DNA of 64,000 bases, taken from the NCBI GenBank assembly GCA_022575985.1, contig JAKSXM010000156.1, positions 248,001 to 312,000 on the forward strand. Reading direction: 5' to 3'. Both the position numbers and the translations under genes were made by a program. Positions 49,861-61,040 of this stretch are shown piece by piece. This stretch comes from Anagrus nilaparvatae. Its lineage: Eukaryota > Arthropoda > Insecta > Hymenoptera > Mymaridae. The number at the start of each line of letters is the position of its first letter. Within the stretch, counting starts at the first letter, position 1. The notes under the pieces were generated by a model. It made no database searches, was not told where the DNA came from, and saw only the letters and a list, made by a program, of their open reading frames with translations.

Positions 49861-50470
49861 TATATTCAATTTCATACATTAATAATTCAATAAATTATAT
49901 TTTTTTTCATTTATATGCCTAAATTTATTTTAAAAAACAAAACAATTACTCCTAGACCAAATAAACTATATATACGATAAAATAATACTTATACAGATGA
50001 TTAAATACGAAACTATTAATTTTTAACTTGGATTATTTTTAAATAAGAAATAATAATATAATGATTTAAAAAAAATTATAAAATAAATCAAAAAAATTTT
50101 TATAGCTTCGCTCAGTCTTATACTCGTCTCGGGTAATCTAGTTTATTTTATAGCGAAAAAATTTTGAGAAGAAAAATTTTAAAAAAATTAGCTATCAGAT
50201 CAAAAAAATCGAGTAAAAACGATATTTCTAGATATTAGAGTTTTTATAGAGTAAAATGTCGTGCTATGTACAAAAAAAAATAAATAAATGGTTGTTTTTT
50301 GTATTTTTTAGTGGAAAAAATGCTAAGACGGAAATTTTTTTAAAATTTTTTTTTATTATCAGATTCGATATATCGAGCAAAAACGATGTTTCTAAAATTA
50401 ATACTGTAATAGAAAAAAATTAGGAAATAAGTCCGAAAGGAAATAGTATATTACGACCCATGGCATCAAT
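49861..50470. other. Helitron 3' end and AT-rich flank
   Basis: Holds the inferred Helitron terminus at 50141 and then AT-rich sequence repeating AAAAACGATATTTCTAGATAT-like strings, which recur with divergence to about 51,180. No gene. Confidence 0.5.
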
Positions 50471-50473
50471 AAA

Positions 50474-50675
50474 GAATGGCCCAAATCGCACGTAAATTAC
50501 CTTCCGAGGCGAAGCCGAGGATGGTAAACTGCGATTTGGGACATTCTTTTTTTATGGCCCAGGGTCGTATACAATTTTTTTGCATCAGTGGCAAGAAAAC
50601 ACGTCTTTGCCGGACGCGCAGCGGCCGAGAAATACGTGCTTTCTGGCTGCTGACCAGAAAAAAAATTTAAAAGTT
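50474..50675. repeat. paired GC-rich palindromic repeats
   Basis: First part: GAATGGCCCAAATCGCACGT, CCGAGGCGAAGCCGAGG, then CGATTTGGGACATTC as inverse. Second part: TTTTTTTGCATCAGTGGCAA, then GTGCTTTCTGGCTGCTGACC as near-inverse. The same two parts, in reverse order, lie at 60115-60205 and 60426-60500. Non-autonomous element of unknown family; the frame across it is an artefact. Confidence 0.65.
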
Positions 50676-51180
50676 TTTTGTATTTTTTAAAGGCAAAAAT
50701 TAAAAAAAAATTAAGTATTAGATCCGAGAAATCAAGTAAAAACGATATTTAAGTACTAGATATTAGTACTTTCATAGAAAAAAATTAGGTATTACATCCA
50801 AAAAGAAAAAAAATATTGCTATTTTTTTTTACTTTTTAATACGAAAACTTTTTAGAAAAAAATTTTCAAAAAATCAGGTATCAGATCCAAAAAATCGACT
50901 ATAAACGATATTTTTAAAAATAGTAATCCCATAGAAAAAAATTAGATACTACGTCCAAAAAGAAAAAAAAAAGTTGTGTTTTTTGTATGTTTTGGTGGCA
51001 AAAATTTTGAGAACCAAATTTTCAAAAAATAAAGTATCAGATCCAAGAAATCGAATAAAAACTATATTTCTAGATATTAGTACTTTCATAGAAAAAAATG
51101 AGGCATTACATACAAATTAAAAAAAAAAAGTAGTTTGATATTTTTTGATAAAAAAATTTTTGAAAAAAATTAGGTCTTAA
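50676..51180. repeat. diverged low-complexity repeat of about 150 bp period
   Basis: Strings such as GATCCAAGAAATCGA, AAACGATATTTCTA and CATAGAAAAAAATTAG recur four or five times between 50,190 and 51,180 with strong divergence. Non-coding. Confidence 0.5.
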
Positions 51181-51479
51181 TACCATAATGGTTGTGAAAT
51201 ATCACCGGTTACATACGTACATACGTACATGCATACATACACACAGACTTTTTTTAATAACCGGGTTTTTAGCTTCCTGGGGTCTCAAAACGTGCTTATA
51301 TGCCAAAAAATCAAAATTTCACCAATCACAATTTTTTGTTGGTTATCTGTGAAAGTTTTTCCAATTTTTTGAAAAAAATATGTAGAGTCTTAGATTTTTA
51401 AGATTTTTTTCCATTTTTTCTTATTTTGGGGCTAATCTTCACCCCCTGTAATTACCCCTTATATCCCAATTTCAGTACA

Positions 51480-51690
51480 TTATAATAATCCCAATACTTT
51501 TGTATATCACCTCAAAAAAAGTATTGCAAAAAAATCTAAAATAGAATAGTTTATGCTGACTTTTGGGATACCCATTATTCCAGGTGTTTTTGACCCCGGA
51601 TTCGAATTCAGCGAATCAAAGAACATATAATAGAGCAAATCTCAAAGTGGTTAACTCCGTTACCATTTAGCACGTTTTGACTGAAGTATA
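51480..51690. repeat. dispersed repeat shared with 16665-16830
   Basis: GCAAAAAAATCTAAAATAGA, CCATTATTCCAGGTGTTTTT and CAAAGTGGTTAACTCCGTTA correspond to 16,670-16,815 in the same order and orientation. It is preceded by a TACATACGTACATGCATACA microsatellite near 51,205. Confidence 0.65.
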
Positions 51691-51712
51691 AATGTGTAAT
51701 TTGGCCGCCATT

Positions 51713-52096
51713 CACTGGTCATTACTGTCGTTGTCCATCCATATCAGTTTCTAAAATGTAAAAGACCAGATTTTTTAAAAATAGTCACATAAATAAATTT
51801 TGTAGAAAAATTCAATCCCGAATTTGCGAAATCTGAGTATATCAAAGTATAAAATAGGATGAATTCCGAAATTTATTTTATAAAACCTTGTATTTTATAT
51901 ATAATATTTTTGTAATTTTATAAATAATTATTTCCGATATTTTATCAAATCTGCTCTAATATTTAAGAATTTTGATGTTTCTGTTTTTCAAACCTTCTAG
52001 TTTTTATTATTCTGCATCAAAAAATTCTCATACTTGATTTTCGGGATTCGGAAAACTGACAGAGATTGACAACGACAGTAGGTGACCGGGCCATTC
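51713..52096. mobile_element. MITE with CACTGGTCATTACTGTCGTTGTC-type ends
   Basis: The left end GGTCATTACTGTCGTTGTC and the right end GACAACGACAGTAGGTGACC are inverted repeats, followed inward by matching ATCAGTTT / AAACTGACA. The core is AT-rich and non-coding. Confidence 0.6.
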
Positions 52097-52420
52097 ACCC
52101 TCAAGGACGTTTCCCCCCTCGGAGGTTTCCCCCCCGGACCTTTCCCACCTTGGTTCCTCCCCATTCCTCACCATTTAAATAATATTTTAAGTATGTCATT
52201 AATATATAATGCTTTAATTAATAATTTTATTTATTTTTTGTTATTTAAGCTTTGAGCCTTCTTTGAGGCTATGCAGCTAATTATAATTTTATTTATTATA
52301 TCACTTATATTTGAAGATGTAAACATGAAAGAATTTATCATAAATAATTTATTTTTTTTACGTATGCGTTGATGTTTTCGAATTTTACGTACAGTATCTT
52401 TTGGTTGAGTCTAAGTAAGC

Positions 52421-52563
52421 GTTTGTATACGAATACGCATGCGAATATTTGTATCGTACCAACCTATGATTATATATTCATCCTTCCCCTATAGCAACCT
52501 CTAGTGAGCAGCAAAAGCATTACTAAAAATAAGCATAGGTTGCCACTATACGAATATTCGCAT
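52421..52563. mobile_element. diverged MITE copy, family of 12310-12503
   Basis: Begins GTAAGCGTTTGTATACGAAT and has the core TATAGCAACCTCTAGTGAG; the right inverted end is incomplete. Confidence 0.6.
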
Positions 52564-52580
52564 AAATATCGGCAAAGCTC

Positions 52581-52776
52581 CCACAAAAGAAAAAAGCAAT
52601 TATAACCTACTCCCAACAGCTGTACTCGCACTTACCCCTAGAATAATCTAATTCCGGGGGTCGAAGGGGCGAAGCCCCACAAAAGAAAAAAGCAATTATA
52701 AACTACTCCCAAATGCTGTACTCGCACTTAGCCCTAGAATAAGCTAAATTCTGGGGGGGGGGCGGCCGGGGGGGCG
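52581..52776. repeat. 96-bp tandem duplication plus G/C run
   Basis: CCACAAAAGAAAAAAGCAAT starts at 52581 and again at 52677, each followed by GCTGTACTCGCACTTA and CCCTAGAATAA. A G-rich run (GGGGGGGGGCGGCCGGGGGG) follows. Non-coding. Confidence 0.75.
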
Positions 52777-53314
52777 GTAATCTGATAGTAATGACCATAG
52801 TGAATGACACCCTGTAATTTAACTTTTCCATTTAATCTGTGGTACTATTTTAATAAATTATTAATTTTTTTCTTGAAGTAAATGTTAATTATTTTAGTAA
52901 AAATTATTTATGTGGTTACAATTTTTCTTATTTGCATGTTATTTATGTCATTGCAGTCTTGAACTTTCATGGAAAAACTTCTAATCTAAAAGCTAAAATA
53001 TTTTATTTTAAATAGAAGAAAATAATTCCTGGATGCTTTAATGTGAAAATTGTTAACTCTGAATGTTTTTGTATTGCGAAAACTTTATTTCACAAAATTT
53101 TTATAACTAAGAAATTTCGGCATCGTTATTATAGAGCGAAGCTCTAACTTATAGGATGAAAAAATCGACACTTTGTTGGCACGTTATCTTAAAAATGAAC
53201 AATCAGATTACTTTCATTTTTTAAACCTGAGTTATTTTTATTGTGTTGATAATCTGTATAGATTTTGGACCCTATTTGGTATTTCTAAAGGCATGTTTTT
53301 TATTGTATTTTTGT

Positions 53315-53400
53315 TTCACATAGGTGAAAAACCTTATAAATGTAAGCCATGCTAATCAATTTCATAGCTTTTGTACAAACTTTGCATCGGTGAAATATCA
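53315..53400 (+). pseudogene. C2H2 zinc-finger gene scrap
   Basis: After a plausible acceptor (TTTGTTTCACATAG) the frame reads HIGEKPYKCKPC and stops. HxGEKPYKC is the canonical linker between C2H2 fingers, joined to the first cysteine pair. About 45 bp further, TTGCATCGGTGAAATATCA resembles a second diverged linker. Stops and a shifted frame show decay. Parent gene unknown. Confidence 0.5.
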
Positions 53401-54069
53401 TAAAAATGCAAAATAACACATTTTTATTTTATTGAATTAAACATTTAACGCCCAAGAGCTTATCTGCGTGTTGACTTGTTTTTACACAGTAAATAAATTT
53501 TAAAACCAAAATTTATATTTCTAATAATGTATCCCTATATGTAAAAAAGTCTCAAATTTCAGAATCTGATGTCAAACTTATGGTAAATTCAACTTGAAAC
53601 TCAATATTGCGTCCAAGTTGGCCTCTAAAAAAAAATTATTGCAGCATTGTCAATAACATTAAAAAAAAGTATATTTAATAAAAAATCATTAAATTTTCAT
53701 CGCTTGTGTGCTTTAGGACATGTGATCGAAATGTAGTGAACTCTCTTTGTAAATATTGAGATTCGTGTGCGAAGATCGCGTGGAATGCATGTCCAAGTAA
53801 TCACTTAGTTATTTTTCACAAAATTGGTTTTTATTAACAATAAGTGCATATTCTATGGTTCTGGAATACGTAATCTGAGATCTAAAGTGGCTAGAAATTA
53901 GGGTATGAAATCAGCAAAAACTACCCCATTTTAAGGTTTTTTTGCAATATTCCGGAAGCAGGGAAAGAAAATATTGAGATTCAATAATTTCAAGCATCAG
54001 TTGGGCTGTGATTATAGCCTCTAAATTAAAATAAAAAAAATAATACAAAAATGTCATTGCAAACATTAT

Positions 54070-55125
54070 TATATATGGGCGATTATTTCTCAACCCGGCC
54101 ACCCCCCTCTGTCCAAAAATGGTGGCAACTTAAAAAGATTTTGGTTTTCTCAAATTGACTGGAAAAGGGTCTAGTTTTTTATTCTCATTGGCCTTTTCAA
54201 CTCTGTAAATCTACTGTGCCCATTTTAGGCACTGAGCGGCGGCAGGTCGACATTTTAAAAACAGAAAAATTGAAATAAAAGTAGATTAAGGGTAATTTTT
54301 TTTGAAATTTTTTGCTCTTAAAAGTTGTTATTTATTAAAACAAAGAAAATGAGACCACTTGCGTGTTAATTGGTTGATTTCTTAAAAAGTTTTGTGGGTG
54401 CTATGTAGTTTTTAAAAATGGGTAAAAAAACGGCTACTTTGACTGATGATATCTCTGAACCTACATATCCAAAATAAAAAAGTTTTAGTGAAAAATGGTA
54501 GTCTTTTGATACATAATAAGTGTGCCAAATATCAAGGGATTTGATTGAGTAGTTTCGGATTTAGTAATTTTAAGGGTAATTCTGAGACAAATTTTGACCC
54601 ATTTTTTTAAGAGAATTAATACCCGAAAATTGCTAAATCCGAAACTACTCAATCAAATCCCTTGATATTTGGTACACTTATTATTTATCAAAAGACTACC
54701 ATTTTGCACTAAAACTTTTTTATTTTGGATATGTAAGTTCAGAGATATCATCAGTCAAAGTAGCCGTTTTTTACCCATTTTTAAAAACTACATAGCACCC
54801 ACAAAACTTTTTAAGAAATCAACCAATTACCACGCAAGTGGTTTCATTTTCTTTGTTTTAATAAATAACAACTTTTAAGAGCAAAAAATTTCAAAAAACT
54901 TACCCTTAATCTACTTTTATTTCAATTTCTCTGTTTTTAAAATGTCGACCTGCCGCCGCTCAGTGCCTAAAATGGGCACAGTAGATTTACAGAGTTGAAA
55001 AAGCCAATGAGAATAAAAAACTAGACCCTTTTCCAGTCAATTTGAGAAAACCAACATCTTTTTAAGTTGCCACCATTTTTGGACAGATGGGGGTGGCCGG
55101 GTTGAGAAATAATCGCCCATATATA
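54070..55125. mobile_element. 1.06-kb near-perfect palindrome
   Basis: Arms of about 520 bp, 54070-54587 and 54612-55125, mirror one another with few mismatches. The outer ends are TATATATGGGCGATTATTTC and GAAATAATCGCCCATATATA; the inner ends are TTTCGGATTTAGTAATTTT and AAAATTGCTAAATCCGAAA. The centre spacer is only about 25-30 bp. No gene; frames in both arms are mirror artefacts. Behaves like a foldback transposon. Confidence 0.85.
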
Positions 55126-56200
55126 GATTTTTTGGGTTTTATTAAAAATAATAAAATCGATCTATTAGGAACTAAGATTTTTTATTCAATCATCTACGTT
55201 TCAGAGGAACTTATAAAACTGGGAACGAAAGCAGTATTTATACTGTATATTTCATTACCTTATTATATATAATTTATATTTATTATTCTCCAAAATGGTC
55301 ACTATGGAGTTTCCATTGTATAAATAATAATTACTCAAAGTACGTGAGACATAAGTGATAAACAACAACAACAATAGACCATCTGGACTGAAGACCCCGT
55401 GCGCACAAGAAAAAGAATTTATAAGTTAATTAAAAAAGAAAAATGATTAGCTACAACATTAGAAACAACCATTTTATAAAATAATTTAATTTTGAGACTT
55501 TATTTCAAATGAGTTGTCCATGAAAATAGAGAATACATGTGGCAGCAATTAACTTCTTGCTATTTTGGTCAAAGATTACAGTTTCTGTAGTAAATTGGAA
55601 ATTGCGAGGAAAATTGGTCATTTTGGGCCAAAATATTTTGGGCGTTTACTGACTCTAACGAAGAGAATTTAAGATAAAAAATCGCAAACAATTTTATCAA
55701 TTTTCTTCACATCTAAATTCAGTATTTTTGTGATTACTAAAAAACGACTGCATGAAATAAATTTTGGCTTTCTGCTGAGATCAGATTTAAAAAATTTTCA
55801 TCCATAACTATTTTTAATTCGTAGAATAGGCTCTGTCATTTTCAGGATACACCTTTTCGAATATACATACATACACACAGATACAATCACATACACATTA
55901 GTATAACCATGCTAGAGGCATCGAAATGATCTGGGGACTGAATTTCTCCACGAATTAGAAATTTTTAAGACTTTTCCACTTTTTGACCTGACAAACTTAT
56001 AAGGCACGATTTCATCTATATGTAGGACTAGCAAAAGTTGGATGGGGGGCTCCGCCCCCCCTGTATGGCATTTACTTCTGTTTCTGCTGCTTAAGAAAAT
56101 CATGTTTCACTGCAAATTTATAATTATGCAAACACATTCAGAGTTTTCAGAGGAGCCTAGTTCTGTCTCCAGTAAAGTTATAATGCTTATGTTTAAAAAA
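55126..56200. other. repeat-like, no gene
   Basis: Includes an ACATACATACACACAGATAC microsatellite near 55,865 and GGGGGGCTCCGCCCCCC near 56,044, a small GC-rich hairpin typical of unidentified interspersed repeats. Nothing coding. Confidence 0.45.
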
Positions 56201-56209
56201 AAATAACCG

Positions 56210-56525
56210 CTGCTCGACGTCTCCGAAACACAGCTCTTCATCTTCCGGACGAACTTGTTGCATCACTTATGTTAGCAAGGTTGCCAAATTATTATAAACC
56301 ATTGATTATGGCCGTCAGCAACTCAAACGTCACAATAACCACAGATTTGATAAAAATAAAATAATAGAAGAAGCAAATAAAGCGGAATCTGATGATCACA
56401 TCGAACAAAATTTTTTATTTACGCGCAATCCAAGCGAACATCAAGATTTTAAAAATTCTGCTGATATCGAGCCTGATACACATAAAAATCAAGATCAAAG
56501 AGAGCATGTACATTTTTGCACATTC
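56210..56525 (+). mobile_element. Copia-type LTR retrotransposon scrap
   Basis: A frame reads LPDEVVASL-like sequence (exactly LPDELVASLMLARLPNYYKP, then LIMAVSNSNVTITTDLIK), which fits the UBN2-type gag domain of Copia elements. After two stops a second frame (EEANKAESDDHIEQNFLF onward) may be from the linker before reverse transcriptase. No LTR is visible. Confidence 0.6.
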
Positions 56526-56559
56526 TAAATTAAAAAAAAAAAAATAAATACAAATTAAT

Positions 56560-58317
56560 TAAGTTATATAAGAGTATTTCTTTGCCAAAACAGCAATGGT
56601 GGGCAGGTCGGATCATCGGATCGGCCTCAAATTTTTCCCATGTTTTTATAACATAAAGATAGGAAAATCCTGAAATTTTTAGCCTTCTAAGTCTTAAACA
56701 GCCCGAGTTATGGCCAATCGAACTCATTAGGCGGCTCTCGATCAGCGTTAGTGCTTTTCGGGAAAATGGTTAAAAATCATAAATATAAGCTTGAAAAAAA
56801 ATTCTGAAAGAGTATATATGTTGGGAAACCTTCAGTAAATCCATTTCTGCCATTAGTTTTTCGGAAAAACCCAGGAAAATTCAGGAAAATGGGAAAATGC
56901 GTTTTAAGAAAAATCGCAATATCTCATTTTCCGCCATTTTTTTTTTAATTTTTTTTAAAATTTTTTCAACCGAAATCCCGTCGATCTGTACGAAAAAAAA
57001 TTTTGGTTTCGGCCATTAAGATCGATTTTAGCCTGTTTTAGAATAATTTCACATTTTCAATACTTCTTTATTTAATTATCCGTAAGGGGTTAAAATAATT
57101 GACTTTTTTGCTTTCAGAATCGAATAGCCAGGGAAAAAGTAGTCCTAAATAAAAAAAAAATTACTATTTTCGATGAAAATAAACCAAGTTATGGACAAGT
57201 AAAGATACTGTCAAAAACTACCAATTTTATACTAATTCCAATTTTAGGCTCAAAAACGACATTATAACTTGAAAAATGCATAACTCGCTTAAATTTTATC
57301 GTAAAAAGAAAAGTTTTGGATTATTATCGAGTGTTTTTTCCTTGGCTATTCTTTTATTCAATAAAAAAATTAATTTTATTGACAGAAATTTATTTTTTTT
57401 GTTAAAAAATGATAATAATCAAAAACAGTTTTTAACATGTTACATTAGTTTTTTACAAAAAAAAAACTTTTTAACGACTAAACTAATTTTTTTCTTGCAT
57501 AAAAGAATAGCCAAGGAAAAAACACTCGATAATAATCCAAAACTTTTCTTTTTACGATAAAATTTAAGCGAGTTTTACATTTTTCAAGTTATAATGTCGT
57601 TTTAGAGTCTAAAATTGGAATTAGTAGAAAATTGGTAGTTTTTGACAGTATCTTTACTTGTCCATAACTTGGTTAATTTTCATCGAAAATAGTATTATTT
57701 TTTTTATTATTTATTTTTTGTATTTAGGACTACTTTTTGCCTGGCTATTCGATTCTGAAAGCAAAAAAGTCGATTATTTTAACCCCTTACGGAAAATTAA
57801 ATAAAGAAGTATTGAAAATGTGAAATTATTCTAAAAGAGGCTAAAATCGATCTTAATGGCCGAAACCAAAATTTTTTTTCGTACAGATCGACGGGATTTC
57901 GGTTGAAAAAAATTTTGAAAAAAAAATTTAAAAAAAAAAATGGCGGAAAATGAGATATTGCGATTTTTCTTAAAACGCATTTTCCCATTTTCCGGAATTC
58001 CCCGGGGTTTTCCCGAAAAACTAATGGCAGAAATGGATTTACTGAAGGTTTCCCAACATATATACTCTTTCAGAATTTTTTTTCAAGCTTATATTTATGA
58101 TTTTTAACCATTTTCCCGAAAAGCACTAACGTTGGTCGAGAGCCGCCTAATGAGTTTGATTGGCCATAACTCGGGCTGTTTAAGACCTAGAAGGCTAAAA
58201 ATTTCAGGATTTTCCTATCTTTATGTTATAAAAACATGGGAAAAATTTGAGGCCGATCCGATGACCCGACCTGCCCACCATTGCTGTTTTGGCAAAGAAA
58301 GACTCATAAGAAACTTG
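56560..58317. mobile_element. 1.76-kb palindrome
   Basis: Arms of about 790 bp. The left begins near AAGAGTATTTCTTTGCCAAA and the right ends near TTTGGCAAAGAAAGACTCAT. They mirror through GGTGGGCAGGTCGG / CCGACCTGCC-like, CAGCCCGAGTTATGGCCA and CTAATGGCAGAAATGGATTT landmarks to an inner pair ending TCCTTGGCTATTCTTTTA / TAAAAGAATAGCCAAGGA, around a 145-bp AT-rich centre. Non-coding; long frames are palindrome artefacts. Confidence 0.85.
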
Positions 58318-59077
58318 TTAAATTTTTATATTATTATTATACACTCTTTCTTTTTTTTCTTTCTTTTTGATGTTATTTTTATTTTTCATTTTTTAAAAAT
58401 TAAGGAGGTGATATACTTATGTAATTTTTTTAAAAATCAATATTTAATTGTATTTAAATATGTATTTCTATAATCTCAATTAAGGAGGTGTGATGTTATT
58501 GTAATTGAGACTATAAATGTACTTTGTTGTGTATATCATTTATGTATGTATTAGAGAGTATACCATGTATGAGGAGTAAGGGAATCTCCCCAGTTAGTCT
58601 CCTACTGTACGTTACACTGAACATATAATACACAGTAAAATATATTTTGAGGTTATCCTATAACTGAGTATTATTTACTATCATAAACCTGTCCATTACT
58701 TTGTCACTAATTATACCTTCCAATTAAATATTCATCACATTTTTATGCTTAAAATTGTATTTTCAGGATTTAATTTAAGAATAAAAGCTATCCCAATGTT
58801 CAGAGTTGATAGAAGATAAATAATTTATGAGCTTTATTTGCAAAATAAGTCTTATTCATTTAAAAACTTAAAAAAACAATACTTTAACCTATTAATAAAT
58901 TTTCATATTTCAGTGCTTAAATTACTATTGCCGGGAATTAAATGATAAAAAAATGTATTCAATCGATTCAAAACCAATACACGATAAATTGTTAGCAAGA
59001 TTAAGGTGCAAAAAATTCTCAGAGCAAAACTTGAAGAAAAAATATAAAACCGTTGAAAATTTTATTTTTTAATTTTT
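58318..59077. other. AT-rich, no gene recognised
   Basis: Two TTAAGGAGGTGATAT / TTAAGGAGGTGTGAT boxes occur at about 58,402 and 58,481. A short frame near 58,978-59,050 (HDKLLARLRCKKFSEQNLKK) is coding-like but unidentified. Confidence 0.4.
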
Positions 59078-59632
59078 ATAACGATGCCGAGATTTCTTGG
59101 TCATAAAAATTTTGTGAAATAAAGTTTTCGCAATACAAAAACATTCAGAGTTAACAATTTTTACATTAAAGAATCCAGTCATTATTTTCTTCTATTAAAA
59201 GTAAAGTATTTTTGCTAGGTTAGAAGTTTTTCCATGGTTCCAGACTTCAATGCGCCAACTAAATTTTTATATGATAAAATAATATTGTATAAATTTTCCT
59301 TATAAATTTGTAAATTTTATTAATGGGGGTTCACCCCGTGCGTAGTTCGCGTGAGAGTGTAATGTTAATAGTAAATAAATAAGAAACAAATTAAATTTAT
59401 TTATTTAAATATTTATGTAATTTTTTTTGTTTTAATTTATATTATAAATAAATTTTTTTGATTCAAAATTTGAATTATATATTATAACAGAGAATGTTTA
59501 ATATTTCATAAATATAATGAATGGATTGGAAATTTATTTATATCTGTATATTTATTATATTGTAATGCATGTTTTATTAATATGAAAAAGTTTTACAAAT
59601 AAATCTTATTTCATATACATATTATCTTTCAG

Positions 59633-59803
59633 CCTAAAATTAGAGGAATTTTAGGATCATTTTTTTCAATTGTCTCTTGCTGTTGGTCCCTGTTCTTTAT
59701 GCCTACTGCATTGGTCCGAATGTTTCTTACAATGTGTTATCGATATTTTGTGTTAGTTTACCATTGATATTTTTGTTTACAAGATAAATTAGATGATATT
59801 CAA
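59633..59803 (+). pseudogene. Tret1-like: Tret1-like exon 4 remnant E
   Basis: After an intact acceptor (TTATCTTTCAG) the sequence is very similar to exon 4 of gene D (26316-26588): CCTAAAATTAGAGGAATTTTA, CTACTGCATTGGTCC and AATGTGTTATCGATATT. It has frameshifts in the first 60 bp and about 100 bp deleted in the middle, removing the PKSPYY region. It ends GATGATATTCAA|GTAAGT with an intact donor. It supplies the exon that would come next in pseudogene C. Confidence 0.85.
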
Positions 59804-60114
59804 GTAAGTTGTTTTAAAATCTAAAATAAGTCATTTTATTAACTTTCAGCTTTCCGAAATTTTCGATTTTCGACAGTCATTTTTGCGTGTGGGGGGTTAA
59901 ATTCAGGGGGTTGGTGAAAAATTGACATAATTTAGGGGGTGGGGGTCAAAGGATCTTAGAATCATTTCGATTGATATTTCTTAAATTATTAGTTTTTCAA
60001 ATTTTTGGATTTCCCACCAAGTCGCGTGATCAAATGAACGTTTGACCAAAATTCGGGATCCATGCCTTTTAAAGAGTTTTTATAAAAGTAGCGGAATTTA
60101 AGATAAAAAAATAG

Positions 60115-60205
60115 TATTTTTCTGCGTCAGTGGCGAGAATGCACGTATTTCCCAGCCACAGCGCAATTCCAAAATCCGTGTTTTCTTGCCGCTGACGAAG
60201 AAAAA
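60115..60205. repeat. palindromic repeat (CTGCGTCAGTGGC type)
   Basis: TTTTTCTGCGTCAGTGGCGA and TTGCCGCTGACGAAGAAAAA form inverted ends; same family as the second half of 50474-50675. Confidence 0.65.
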
Positions 60206-60412
60206 TTATGTTTACATATCTAGAGCAAAAAAGCCTATTTTCTACCCTAGGGAGACGGTTTTTTGACCATTACATGCAAAACTATGTTTTAAATCACGGG
60301 ACAAAATATGGGGTTCGATTTTTGCTGTCTACACTCGCTCGTGCATACAACTGCATGCAAAGTCAAAACCAATATTTTGTCTATTGCTTAAAAAATAGCT
60401 ATTTGCCCTCGG
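60205..60412. repeat. dispersed repeat family, copy 3 (inverted)
   Basis: AGCCTATTTTCTACCCTAGG, ACAAAATATGGGGTTCGATT and CAAAACCAATATTTTGTC are the inverse of 24164-24365. Confidence 0.7.
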
Positions 60413-60425
60413 CCGTAAAAAAAGA

Positions 60426-60500
60426 ATGTCCCAGATAGAAGTTGCCGTCCTTGGCCTCGCCTCAGATTGCAGTTTACGTGCGATCTGGGCCATTATTTAT
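60426..60500. repeat. palindromic repeat (GGCCCAGATCGCAC type)
   Basis: GAATGTCCCAGATAGAAG at the left and CGTGCGATCTGGGCCATT at the right are inverted ends; related to 24938 onward and 50474-50555. Confidence 0.6.
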
Positions 60501-60839
60501 TTCTGTGGCCTAGCATAAAAATATACTATTTAACTTTAAGATTTCATAATTTTTACACAAACCATTAAAGGGCTACCAAAATTTATATTCATAAAAATTT
60601 ACTGATTTTATTTTTGTTTTTTATTTGTTAACGTAATCCAAAAATTTGAAAAAAAAAGTAATTTAAGAAATATAATTTTTTTATCTGGAGCTTGCAGATT
60701 ACCTTATTTTTTATGGAATAAAAATAGGATTTAAATGATACATTTAAGCCCAGTTAGAAGAAAACCCTATCTGCACATTTTGAGACATTCAATCTCAAAG
60801 ACGAGATTGTAAATAATAATTTTTCATTACACGCTGCAA

Positions 60840-61040
60840 AAAAGGTCTACTTTCTTACTTTCGGGCGATCTTTTTTTCGCTTTTAATGAAAAACTATGTG
60901 TTGAACACGGGAAATAATGTAGGAAATTTTACTTTCAATGCTGTCTGCACTCGTTCGCTACGCTCACTCGTGCATACAACTGAATTCAAAGCCAAATCCT
61001 ACTTTTTTTCCCTTGTTGAACAAATAAATATTTCGCAGTC
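60840..61040. repeat. dispersed repeat family, copy 4 (inverted, diverged)
   Basis: Contains AAACTATGTGTTGAACACGG, CTGCACTCGTTCGCTACGCT and CTTGTTGAACAAATAAATA. It matches the plan of copies 1-3 (AAACTATGTTTT, CACTCG..CTCGTGCATACAACTG, CTTGTTTAATAAATAG) with divergence. Confidence 0.55.

Larger units (their letters stand above)
34866..50141 (+). mobile_element. Helitron-like element carrying a tandem array (ends inferred)
   Basis: Left edge: a hairpin GACTGAGCGAAGCTCAG ... GAGCTCAGTC at 34866-34910. An 80-bp module (CGATAACTCTTTAACGACAT, then CTTCAAAATTTCACAGATGA) then appears twice, at 34944 and 35115. Right edge: AGCTTCGCTCAGTCTTA, the inverse of the left GAGCGAAGCT, then GGGTAATCTAG ending at 50141 followed by T, as expected for a Helitron CTAG terminus inserted before T. 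Between them lie the 3.88-kb tandem units and a broken Helitron Rep/helicase gene. Helitrons replicate by a rolling-circle mechanism. That everything belongs to one element is inference; the parts could be adjacent insertions. Confidence 0.5.
52949..59252. other. 6.3-kb segment bounded by inverted repeats of about 180 bp
   Basis: 52949-53131 (CATTGCAGTCTTGAACTTTC ... CGGCATCGTTAT) is inverted at 59078-59252 (ATAACGATGCCGAG ... GACTTCAATG) with about 85% identity by eye. Inside are a zinc-finger remnant, two large palindromes and a Copia gag scrap. It may be a composite transposon or an inverted duplication with nested insertions. No transposase was found. Confidence 0.65.

Noticed and set aside
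57276..57560. 94-residue frame at the centre of the 1.76-kb palindrome
   Set aside because: It reads through the inner arms and AT-rich centre of a palindrome; no domain, low complexity.
58132..58473. 113-residue frame and its minus-strand double at 56530-56727
   Set aside because: The same sequence read from the two arms of the palindrome; no family match and an AT-rich tail.
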